From Chryseobacterium sp. KACC 21268 (GTDB lineage: Bacteria; Bacteroidota; Bacteroidia; Flavobacteriales; Weeksellaceae): DNA of 64,000 nucleotides. The position numbers and the translations under genes were made by a program. Below, piece after piece: positions 16,642 to 24,489 of the stretch (position 1 is the first letter of the stretch; every line of letters starts with the position of its first letter). The stretch covers positions 124,001-188,000 of the forward strand of contig CP117875.1 in NCBI GenBank assembly GCA_028736075.1, given 5' to 3'. Under the pieces are notes generated by a model that saw only the letters and a program-made list of their open reading frames with translations, was not told the origin of the DNA and searched no databases.

Positions 16642-17346
16642 ATGAATTGCATCATTGTAGATGACGAAGAACTAGCGCACCACGTGATTGAAGAATATAT
16701 CTCAAGAATCCCTTTTCTTAATCTGGTCGCCAATTGCTATGACATCCAGGAAACCATCGGTGTTTTACAAAACAACAGCGTAGATTTGATCTTTCTGGAC
16801 ATCAATCTTCCCAACATTTCCGGCATCGAGTTTCTGAAAAGCTTCAACAAACTCCCGAACGTGATCATCACAACGGCTTATGACAACTGCGCCATCCAGG
16901 GATTTGAGATGGATGTGATAGATTATTTATTAAAACCTTTTTCATTTGAACGGTTCCTGAAAGCGGCTTACAAAAGTTACAATCTGACGAATAATAAAAA
17001 GCTGCTGCAAGAAACTACGTCTGCCATAAGAGAATCCTTCATCTTCGTAAGATCCAACAACGAAGATGTGAAGCTGAATCTGGAAGAGATCACAAGGATT
17101 AATGCACTGAAGGATTACATCATCATCTACACCAATACTCGTAAATTGATCGTGCACCAAACGATGAAATCAATTATGGAGAAGATCAATTATGAAAATT
17201 TCATCCGGGTTCACAATTCGCATATTGTTTCGCTTCATCATCTCCAAAGCGTGGGGAAAAACAGTATTATGATTGGCGATGAGAGAATTCCGGTAAGTGA
17301 AAAGTACAAACCTTTTTTAACTGGAATTATTGAAAGATATAAGTAA
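16642..17346 (+). CDS. LytTR-family response regulator
   Basis: This 234-residue response regulator has a receiver domain (residues 1-120) with Asp7 and Asp8, phospho-acceptor Asp53 (FLDINLP), Thr78 region TTAY and Lys98 (LLKPF). A LytTR DNA-binding domain follows at about 133-234, with FIFVRSNNEDVKL, LKDYIIIY and FIRVHNSHIVS. It forms a standard LytS/LytR pair with the kinase 4 bp upstream. LytTR proteins bind paired direct repeats upstream of their targets; I could not pick out a convincing pair by eye. Nearby surface-lipoprotein genes are plausible targets. Confidence 0.95.
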   Translation: MNCIIVDDEELAHHVIEEYISRIPFLNLVANCYDIQETIGVLQNNSVDLIFLDINLPNISGIEFLKSFNKLPNVIITTAYDNCAIQGFEMDVIDYLLKPFSFERFLKAAYKSYNLTNNKKLLQETTSAIRESFIFVRSNNEDVKLNLEEITRINALKDYIIIYTNTRKLIVHQTMKSIMEKINYENFIRVHNSHIVSLHHLQSVGKNSIMIGDERIPVSEKYKPFLTGIIERYK

Positions 17347-17416
17347 GATTTCCCCGGATTGATTTTATTGATTAAAATATAAATTTTATATTCACGGTCT
17401 TAAAAAATCATTGAAT

Positions 17417-18124
17417 ATGAGTGTTCACATAAGTGCTAAAAAAGGAGAAATCGCCAAAACCGTATTAATGCCTGGCGATCCGCTAAGAGCGAAATATATT
17501 GCCGACAACTTCCTGACCGATGCAAAACTGGTAAGCCAAACGAGAAATATTTTCTTCTATACAGGGAAATATAAAGACAAAGAAATTACAGTTGGCGCCA
17601 GCGGAATGGGATTCCCAAGTATCGGAATCTACTCTTTCGAATTGTTTACAGAATACGAGGTTGACACGATCATCAGAATTGGAACTTGCGGCGCTTACAC
17701 ACCAGAACTTAAATTATTCGACATCCTGAATGTTGAAAATGCAGCCAGCGAAAGTACTTATGCAAAATTTGCCTGGGGAATTGAGGAAGATATCATTTCC
17801 AACCAAGGCTCTGCTTTTAATAAAATTAATGAAACCGCCAAAGCGTTAGGACTTGATGCCAAAGCAACAAACATCCACTCCAGCGATATCTTCTACAGAA
17901 AAGATCCTGCAGTTCCCGAAATTGCTGTGAGACACAATTGTCCTGCAGTAGAAATGGAAGCCTTTGCACTTTTTGCCAATGCTAAACATTTGGGAAAAAA
18001 TGCAGCAACGATTTTGACTGTTTCCGATATTATTCCTACCAAAGAATTTATCTCAGCAGATCAAAGAGAAAATGCTTTGCGAACGATGATGGAACTTTCC
18101 CTGGAAACTGCTTTGAAGTTTTAA
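17417..18124 (+). CDS. deoD: purine nucleoside phosphorylase, DeoD type
   Basis: This enzyme of 235 residues splits purine (deoxy)nucleosides with phosphate to give a base and (deoxy)ribose-1-phosphate. The family residues are in place: GDPLRAK with Gly20 and Arg24, Arg43, Arg87 (IIRIGT), VEMEA with Glu179-Met180-Glu181, and Asp204 (TVSDII). These numbers equal those of the E. coli enzyme. The ATG at 17417 gives MSVHISAK; the TTG two codons earlier is less likely. It is monocistronic, ending at the strong terminator 18143-18175 shared with the convergent protease gene. Confidence 0.96.
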   Translation: MSVHISAKKGEIAKTVLMPGDPLRAKYIADNFLTDAKLVSQTRNIFFYTGKYKDKEITVGASGMGFPSIGIYSFELFTEYEVDTIIRIGTCGAYTPELKLFDILNVENAASESTYAKFAWGIEEDIISNQGSAFNKINETAKALGLDAKATNIHSSDIFYRKDPAVPEIAVRHNCPAVEMEAFALFANAKHLGKNAATILTVSDIIPTKEFISADQRENALRTMMELSLETALKF

Positions 18125-18142
18125 TTGGATTTAATTAAAAAT

Positions 18143-18175
18143 AAAAAACGCTTATGAAATTCATAAGCGTTTTTT
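18143..18175. terminator. bidirectional terminator
   Basis: A 15-bp perfect stem, ACGCTTATGA / TCATAAGCGT extended by A/T runs, has a 3-nt loop. It serves both deoD on the plus strand and the M4 protease on the minus strand. Confidence 0.92.
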
Positions 18176-18196
18176 ATTGGTTTAAGATCTAGAAAA

Positions 18197-20746
18197 TTAC
18201 TTCTTGATCACTTTTACAGAGTTGTTTTCTGTTTCTGATTTCACTTTCAGGATGTAGGTTCCGTTCAGCAATTGGCTCATATCCAATGACGCATTTTTCG
18301 CATTATTGACATTGAATCTTTGGATCATTTGTCCTGCGGCATTGTAAATCTCCACATTTTTCAGGTTAGAATTATTCTTATTCTGAATTGTCACAAATCC
18401 TGATGTTGGATTTGGATACACCTGGATTCCATTTTGTTTCTGCACATCTTGCACAGCAAGCGTCGCACAGTTGTAGACATAGATTTCATCGAGATACCAA
18501 CCTTCGATTCCGTTGCATCCATCCGTTCCCAATTCAAATCTGAACTTGATATTAGATCCAGAAGTCACACCAATTTTTGAAAGATCGATCACACTTTGTC
18601 CCCAACTTCCGCCAAGAGAACCGCCATCTGTACCTGTGAATGCACGTTGACCTTTTAGTGGATTATCACTTCCGGAAGCAGCCAATGCACTGTTGTAACC
18701 ATTTTGCGTAAATGCAGTTACAGGCAGTAAAGTCCAAGCACCTCCATTGAGGCTGTACTTGATGTTTCCACCATCCCACGTAGATTCTGTTGCAATGTAA
18801 TGATTGAATGCCATCTCATAAATTCCATCTGTAAAGGCAGGGAAGGTAATCTGTGGACTTTCTAGACGCAAAATACCATTCTGAAGATCCGCTGCACAAT
18901 CACCGTTGATCGGATCTACTCCAAACATTGCTTTTCCAGCTCTGTCTTTTGGTAAATTATCTTTAATGGTCCAATCTCTGGCTTCCCATGTAGATGGCTT
19001 CGTAGGAACATTAGAAACAGTCCAGTTTCCTAGGCCGTTTTCCCAATTTTCTTTGAAAAGCGGATTAGAAGTTGCTACCGCGCAAAGATCCGGTACAGCT
19101 TTAAGAATCGGAGTATAGTTACATTGCGTGGCAGGAGAAGATCTAAGCTGAACAGACAGAATTCCGTTTTTTATATTTTGAAGATCTGCAGCTGTAAACA
19201 TCTGTCCACTTGGTCCAGCTGCGGATCCTGTTGTAGATAAGCCTTGCAGATTGATTCCAATCAAATCGTTGGCGGCAGCTTCCAAGGCATCTGCAAAATT
19301 TGCAAAGTCACTCGTAGCTGTCAGATAAGTCGTTTGAGCCTTCCACCAAAGATGGGCAGCTTTTACAAATCCGATTCCCGTCATGGTATAGCCATTATAA
19401 GTTCCTCCATCTACCAACAATGCATATAAATGATTGGTCACACCAGAGTTGGTATGAACACCTCCACTGTCTGTTGTTCCGCAGAAATAATTGGCAGTAT
19501 CAAGAACTTTAGCTGGATCACCGTTGCAGTTGGGATTCCACATATCACGGATAGCACCACCAAACGCTGTGGCATCCTCCCCCATTTTCCAACGGACAGA
19601 TCCTGGCGAACAAGCTGTTGTAGTTCGGACGCCCAGATTTTCGCCTTCGTCCTGATAATTATTAATCAAATCAATAGTTTCTCCCCAAACATCCGAGTAA
19701 GACTCATTAAGAGCGCCCGACTGGTATTGATAAATCAAACCACTTGTGTACTCTGTGTATGCGTGTCCCCATTCGTGAGCGATGACGTCGTCCGTTGCTG
19801 TTCCGTCGCAATAGCCCGCATAAGTTCCGTTCCATCTTGCATTCGGACAAGAGATGGTAGGATCATTGTTCACTGTAACCATAGAGTGATCTTCGGCATC
19901 ATACGAAACATAACCGAAAGCATTCTTGAAGAAGTTGTAGACGTGCTCAGAAGTGGTTACTTCATTTTGCTGCCAGATGCTGAGTGTTCCAGGGAAAACG
20001 TCTCCCTCTTTCCATTTCAGATTGGCTGCAGAAGTATTGGTTTCGTATAATTTTCTATCGATGGGATGAATGCCCGTAAACTGCTCAACCAACTCTCCGG
20101 TATGAGCATCTATGAAAAGGAATTCACGAACATCCACCTTATTGGTCACTTCTACTTCGTAAGCCAGGTAAGACGTTACAACACCACCTTGAACGAGATT
20201 TTTGGGGAAAATCAAAAGATTGCTTTTGACAGTTTGCAATGGCGCATTTGATTTGTTCAGATCTTGTTTTGCGACTATGTCTTTTGCAATACTTTGTGCG
20301 GAAGCTTCGGAAATATCCGGCGTCGAATTGACCTTTATGTTGGAAATTGCGTTTCCATTGACAGAAGTTAATTCTTCTTGACCGTTAAAATGAAATTTTA
20401 ATAGTCCATCATAAACTGGAACGCCCTGATATTGTTGCCTGTAGATGACATTCTTCAAGCCATAGTTATCCGTTTTTTCTTCTACAAAAATTAAATCATT
20501 GACAGATTTTAGATTAAAAACTTTATAATTTTCTGCCAGAAACTCAGCAGTTTTTGACTTTGCACCTGCAGATTTCAACTTTAGTGCATTTGAGTTACCA
20601 AAACGGATAAAGTTCGGATTAGACGTGCTGCTGCTGATTGTTACGGCTGCATTAGTTTCTTTTTTCAATGTCGCTAGCTGCTTAGATTCCTGGGCAAAAC
20701 TGCACAGATAGCCTAATGCCATTGCGATAGATAGAGTTTTCTTCAT
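18197..20746 (-). CDS. secreted M4 thermolysin-like metalloprotease with T9SS sorting domain
   Basis: This 849-residue secreted zinc protease has a signal peptide (about 1-18) and an FTP/PepSY-type propeptide (about 45-225). The M4 catalytic domain carries HEWGH (His324, Glu325, His328), the third ligand Glu348 (NESYSD), and the transition-state His431 (GGVHTNSG). After about residue 560 comes a beta-rich MAM- or jelly-roll-like region (FKENWENGLGNWT). The last 75 residues form a type A T9SS sorting domain (VYPNPTSG to VKVIKK). It is thus sent to the surface or medium by type IX secretion. It is a single-gene unit with a TATATTTG box at 20766-20773. Confidence 0.95.
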   Translation of the reverse strand: MKKTLSIAMALGYLCSFAQESKQLATLKKETNAAVTISSSTSNPNFIRFGNSNALKLKSAGAKSKTAEFLAENYKVFNLKSVNDLIFVEEKTDNYGLKNVIYRQQYQGVPVYDGLLKFHFNGQEELTSVNGNAISNIKVNSTPDISEASAQSIAKDIVAKQDLNKSNAPLQTVKSNLLIFPKNLVQGGVVTSYLAYEVEVTNKVDVREFLFIDAHTGELVEQFTGIHPIDRKLYETNTSAANLKWKEGDVFPGTLSIWQQNEVTTSEHVYNFFKNAFGYVSYDAEDHSMVTVNNDPTISCPNARWNGTYAGYCDGTATDDVIAHEWGHAYTEYTSGLIYQYQSGALNESYSDVWGETIDLINNYQDEGENLGVRTTTACSPGSVRWKMGEDATAFGGAIRDMWNPNCNGDPAKVLDTANYFCGTTDSGGVHTNSGVTNHLYALLVDGGTYNGYTMTGIGFVKAAHLWWKAQTTYLTATSDFANFADALEAAANDLIGINLQGLSTTGSAAGPSGQMFTAADLQNIKNGILSVQLRSSPATQCNYTPILKAVPDLCAVATSNPLFKENWENGLGNWTVSNVPTKPSTWEARDWTIKDNLPKDRAGKAMFGVDPINGDCAADLQNGILRLESPQITFPAFTDGIYEMAFNHYIATESTWDGGNIKYSLNGGAWTLLPVTAFTQNGYNSALAASGSDNPLKGQRAFTGTDGGSLGGSWGQSVIDLSKIGVTSGSNIKFRFELGTDGCNGIEGWYLDEIYVYNCATLAVQDVQKQNGIQVYPNPTSGFVTIQNKNNSNLKNVEIYNAAGQMIQRFNVNNAKNASLDMSQLLNGTYILKVKSETENNSVKVIKK

Positions 20747-20976
20747 TTTTCAAATTTATTGATAGCAAATATAGCTATTAATAAATATTTTAATAGTAAT
20801 AAATCAAAAACAATGAATGATTAATAATGTATTGTAAAAAACATGTCGAAACCATTTAATAATAAATAATTACTCATATCATTAATTTAAATTTAAAATA
20901 AACTATCAAATAAAAATAAAAGTTAATAATTAAAACTATTTAATTATTTTAGCCAAATAACAACAATACAAATTAA

Positions 20977-21588
20977 ATGCCTAAATTTTACGCAATTCTA
21001 TTAATATCACTTTTAATATTAACAGAAAACACAATAAAAGCACAAAAAATTAATACTTTCCACCAGATATTAGACAGTAAAAACATCATCGATATTTCAT
21101 ATTATCTGAAAAAATTACACAAAGACAACCCGCAATACATAGCAGTTCTCAACAGGCTGAATCAGCTGAAAAGTGGCCGTTGGGAATCTGAACCCAAATT
21201 ATTATTATCAATCATACCCACAACAGAATCTCTACAAGCAAAAAATTCTGAGGTGGATGAAAAACAAGAATTCCACGATTTAATACAGGAATCTTCGGAA
21301 ATACATGACAAGAAAGCGGTGAAACTTTTAAATAATATTTTCAGCAGGAATAAAGCAGAAAAAGAATCGGTATTGCTGGTGCGCAACGATTCTTCCTGCG
21401 ACATTATATTGCGATTGCAAGGCAATGAACATTACAACCTAGCCATCTCTGCAAAAGGGGAAAATTTCATTAATCTGAAAAAAGATTCCTACGTGATCAA
21501 GGGAAAAGTCTGCAATTCTGACTACTCGAATACGAAAGACCTGACCAGCAATCAAATTATCACATTAAGATATAGCGAAAAAAAGTAA
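20977..21588 (+). CDS. exported hypothetical protein, DUF6759-like
   Basis: This 203-residue protein has a signal peptide (about 1-22, ending KAQ). The middle is polar and helical. The C-terminal part (LLVRNDSSCDIILRL, then YNLAISAKGENFINLKK and a late Cys in KVCNSDYS) resembles DUF6759 as I remember it from Chryseobacterium-type genomes. The two cysteines may form a disulfide. The gene is divergent from the M4 protease and ends at the hairpin 21673-21698. The function is unknown, and the DUF assignment is from memory. Confidence 0.65.
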   Translation: MPKFYAILLISLLILTENTIKAQKINTFHQILDSKNIIDISYYLKKLHKDNPQYIAVLNRLNQLKSGRWESEPKLLLSIIPTTESLQAKNSEVDEKQEFHDLIQESSEIHDKKAVKLLNNIFSRNKAEKESVLLVRNDSSCDIILRLQGNEHYNLAISAKGENFINLKKDSYVIKGKVCNSDYSNTKDLTSNQIITLRYSEKK

Positions 21589-21672
21589 CAGCTGAAAACA
21601 ATAACGTTGATTGGAGAGCGCTTCATCAATTTTAACTTTATGTTTATTTAGCAAAATGTCAAACCCAAAAAA

Positions 21673-21698
21673 AAAGCAGCTTCATTTGAAACTGCTTT
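21673..21698. terminator. bidirectional terminator
   Basis: AAAGCAG-c-TTCA / TGAA-a-CTGCTTT forms a stem with a single internal mismatch and a two-base loop between two convergent genes. Confidence 0.78.
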
Positions 21699-21718
21699 GT
21701 TTAAGCTTTAATAAATCA

Positions 21719-22624
21719 CTAATTTTTTATAAACTTATCCGTGATTTGTACTCCGTCTTCTAATATCATCTTTATGAAATAAGTTCCCTTCGGAAGTGAC
21801 TCTACATTTATCTTTGCCTCCGAAGTGCTAATCACTTGTTTTCCTTCTGAAGAATAGATGTAAACATTCTTTACATTATGATTGATATTGACAAATTTGG
21901 TTGCAGGATTTGGATAGATGGATAAACTTTTTTTGGAAGTCTCATTCGTAGACAAATATTCCTCTCCATAGATCTCGAACGCCATCCCAGAAACTGCCAT
22001 AGTTGCGTTACTTACATTAGTCCAGTTCGTGTAACCTTGCCCCATCAGATTATCTGGATCTACAATTTTCGCCTCTTCCAGTTTTGGAAGATTGGAAGTA
22101 GAAGCGGCCCAGTAGAAATTTTTCTGATTAAAGAAATTCGTCGTATTCTCCTGAACAGTAGGATATATTGCCACCCAATATTTTGTATTGGCATTAAAAA
22201 CATAGGAACAATCTGAAACATCAAACTCTACCGTGATGTTTTGAGGATCTGTAGCACTTGGTGTAACTGTCATCCCGCCCTGCACTGGGAATTTAGAAAA
22301 AACATAAGTTGTTCCGTTGATCACTTTCCCCGGTATTCCAGATGGTTTAGCATTACTATTTTGATAGACAACGACATTCCATTGGACAACATTATTTGCA
22401 GACAGGAAACCAGCATCCACTCTTGCAAAAGCTTTTACCTTTTTTATTTTGGCTTTTTTGGTAAATTCAAAATCATCTGCTACAAAAATCCCTTTTGTAC
22501 CCGTAAAAACATTGGTAGAAATTGCATTGAAAGTATTGAGCGTACTCTGAGGCTGTTGATTAAACAGCAGTTCCTGTGCGAATACCAATTGGCTCGCACA
22601 CAATAATAGAAAACTTTTTTTCAT
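21719..22624 (-). CDS. T9SS-sorted surface protein of unknown function
   Basis: This 301-residue protein has a signal peptide (ends near VFAQ). A beta-sandwich-like region at about residues 25-215 has FVADDFEFTKKAKI and YWVAIYPTVQ. The C-terminal type A T9SS sorting domain at about 228-301 starts SIYPNPATKFVNI and ends TDKFIKN. No catalytic motif is visible. The promoter at 22648-22678 has ideal spacing and leaves a leader of about 17 nt. It is probably a cell-surface or secreted protein that binds a ligand; its role is unknown. Confidence 0.85.
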   Translation of the reverse strand: MKKSFLLLCASQLVFAQELLFNQQPQSTLNTFNAISTNVFTGTKGIFVADDFEFTKKAKIKKVKAFARVDAGFLSANNVVQWNVVVYQNSNAKPSGIPGKVINGTTYVFSKFPVQGGMTVTPSATDPQNITVEFDVSDCSYVFNANTKYWVAIYPTVQENTTNFFNQKNFYWAASTSNLPKLEEAKIVDPDNLMGQGYTNWTNVSNATMAVSGMAFEIYGEEYLSTNETSKKSLSIYPNPATKFVNINHNVKNVYIYSSEGKQVISTSEAKINVESLPKGTYFIKMILEDGVQITDKFIKN

Positions 22625-22647
22625 TTGTTTGTGTTTTTAAACTTCCA

Positions 22648-22678
22648 CAAATATAATATTTTTCGTAAAAAAGGCAAA
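22648..22678 (-). promoter_or_regulatory. Bacteroidota-type promoter
   Basis: On the minus strand, TTTG (22678-22675), exactly 19 nt, then TATATTTG (22655-22648). This is the consensus of the main Bacteroidota sigma factor. It drives the T9SS protein gene starting at 22624. Confidence 0.85.
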
Positions 22679-22711
22679 TCAATTATTTTGAATCAAAAAT
22701 CAATTTCTGAA

Positions 22712-24088
22712 TTAGAAACTTAAACCTGAAACGTTCATCTGTAATTGTGCCTTGGTATCGATGATAATCGTAATGTACTTTTCTGATAATAGGAATTGCG
22801 TTGGTTTCAGATCCAAAACGTTCCCTTGCAACTTGATGCCTTTCACATATTCTTTGTTGAAGTTTTCGATCATACTTTTTCTGGACGCATTCTCGATGTC
22901 CAAAAGTGGAATGCCATAATCCTTCTCAATCATTCTTCGGATCTTGCCTTCAAACAGAACAGTTAAAGCTTTTTGAAAGAAGTTTTTCGTTTTAAGATTG
23001 AAATCTGTGACATTGAGTTTTATCTTGTGTTCTTCCGCGCTGTAAAAAGGTTTTCCTTTGATGAAAGCTGTTCCATTCACTTCACCAGTGGTTTGCGCTT
23101 CTATCACGACGTTTTCCTTTTCTTGATAGACCTTGATATCTGTGATCTTCACTTTTTGATCTTCGCTGCTCATCGCAAATTCCTTATTAAGGAATTGTTG
23201 CTTGGCAATTCTTGTGGCTTCATCGAAACTGATATTTGCAGTCGTCTGAAGATTGAAAATGTTTGGAAGATTTGGGTTTAATGTAAAATTCGGAACCGTA
23301 TTGACATCTCGAGTTGCCAACGGAATCTGCCCGACATAAGTTTCGGAATAAAGGTCAATTCCAATGGTCATTTTAATTTTATCCTGAAAGACCTGAAGTG
23401 GCGACATATAAGTACTTTGAGGCGATATTTTCAGCCATGTATTGTATTCTTCAGAAACATTGATTGGTTTTGAAAATTGATTCCAAGCCATCACAAGATA
23501 CGGCTGAAGGTTGAACTGTGATTTGATCTGCTGATCTATGATTGTTGTGAATTTCGACTGTTGTTCTTTTAACGTACTTTCTATCACAGGCGCAATTGGA
23601 ATTTTTATTTTTCCGTAATCAAGAACTGGTTTCTGCGTCCAGACAAATCCTGCGGTTGTTGTTTTGGTATTCAATTTCCAATTGTTTGCTGCGGAGATTT
23701 CGGTTATAAAATTCATTATCAAATTGAAATTTGTGTCCTTATAAACATACACTCCAAAAGTTCCGTAGCCTTTGTCTGCCCAAATCTTCAATGGAATGGA
23801 AATCATTAATCTATTTCCTGTCAAAGCTTTTATGGCAATGTTGCCTTGCTTCTCGACTTTCACTTTGAATTGGTCATTGTTGTTGTCTGTGTAAGACTGA
23901 TCCTCATACAAAACGCCTTTCACTGATTGATTAATCAAACTGTTGATTTCCGATATTGGAAGTGAAACGGGTAAAGTGATATTGGATTTGATCTTTGGCA
24001 AAGTGTAAACCGGCTCTGTTGATTGGGAAAAAGCGATGAAACTGATCAGTAAAAAATATAAGGATGTGAATTTTCGAATTGGATTCAT
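22712..24088 (-). CDS. DUF4403 family protein
   Basis: This 458-residue exported protein has a signal peptide ending near AFSQ. Residues about 35-450 match DUF4403: SNITLPVSLPISEINSLINQ, then WADKGYGTFGVYVY, VLDYGKIKIPI, and a C-terminal LDLKPTQFLLSEKYI. Proteins of this family are predicted lipid-binding, TULIP-like beta-barrels facing the outer membrane of Gram-negative bacteria. No partner gene is adjacent; the upstream genes end at terminator 24146-24176. A role in lipid handling is family-based inference. Confidence 0.8.
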   Translation of the reverse strand: MNPIRKFTSLYFLLISFIAFSQSTEPVYTLPKIKSNITLPVSLPISEINSLINQSVKGVLYEDQSYTDNNNDQFKVKVEKQGNIAIKALTGNRLMISIPLKIWADKGYGTFGVYVYKDTNFNLIMNFITEISAANNWKLNTKTTTAGFVWTQKPVLDYGKIKIPIAPVIESTLKEQQSKFTTIIDQQIKSQFNLQPYLVMAWNQFSKPINVSEEYNTWLKISPQSTYMSPLQVFQDKIKMTIGIDLYSETYVGQIPLATRDVNTVPNFTLNPNLPNIFNLQTTANISFDEATRIAKQQFLNKEFAMSSEDQKVKITDIKVYQEKENVVIEAQTTGEVNGTAFIKGKPFYSAEEHKIKLNVTDFNLKTKNFFQKALTVLFEGKIRRMIEKDYGIPLLDIENASRKSMIENFNKEYVKGIKLQGNVLDLKPTQFLLSEKYITIIIDTKAQLQMNVSGLSF

Positions 24089-24145
24089 AACTATTTTTGA
24101 TGAAATTTAAAACGCAAAATTAATGGTTTTATTAATGCTAAAAAC

Positions 24146-24176
24146 AAAAGAGAGCAGGAAATCCTACTCTCTTTTT
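24146..24176 (-). terminator. rho-independent terminator
   Basis: AAAGAGAG-c-AGGA / TCCT-a-CTCTCTTT forms a stem with one mismatch, with T-run continuation. It ends the GH97/broken-gene transcript before the DUF4403 gene. Confidence 0.75.
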
Positions 24177-24204
24177 TACTTTAAATTTAAATAAGTTATC
24201 TTAA

Positions 24205-24471
24205 TTATGCATCTAACAATAAAAAATACATTATCGCTAAATATAACATTCCAATTATAAAACAAAGATTTATTATAATATTTAAAATCAACAAATATCT
24301 ATTTTCCAAAATTCGTTGTGATGAAAAAATCAGAAAACATAATGAAATTACAATAAAAAGAATAGAAAGTCCTTAAATCAAAGTATTTATAATATCAAAT
24401 CTCCATGATTGAAAAAAAATAATCAAAGTGATTACAGAAAATAAATACGAGAAATAAACAAACTTTATCAT
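24205..24471 (-). pseudogene. small membrane protein gene broken by an in-frame TAA
   Basis: On the minus strand an ATG at 24471 begins MIKFVYFSYLF and the frame continues for 88 codons to a TAA at 24205-24207. It is interrupted by a TAA at codon 33 (24373-24375). Apart from that stop, the product has three hydrophobic helices and aligns along its length with the intact 86-residue protein at 46898-47158. Shared features are the MxK..Y.S start, FF...R.DI at 20-27, LS after the stop position and a late asparagine-rich helix. A change of TTA (Leu) to TAA would explain it. It starts 18 bp after GH97 and was probably its operon partner. A sequencing error is the main alternative. Confidence 0.68.
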
Positions 24472-24489
24472 TCTTAATAACGATATATT

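Noticed and set aside
19430-20050. 206-residue plus-strand frame
   Set aside because: It is antisense to the catalytic part of the M4 protease; the protease motifs show the real strand.
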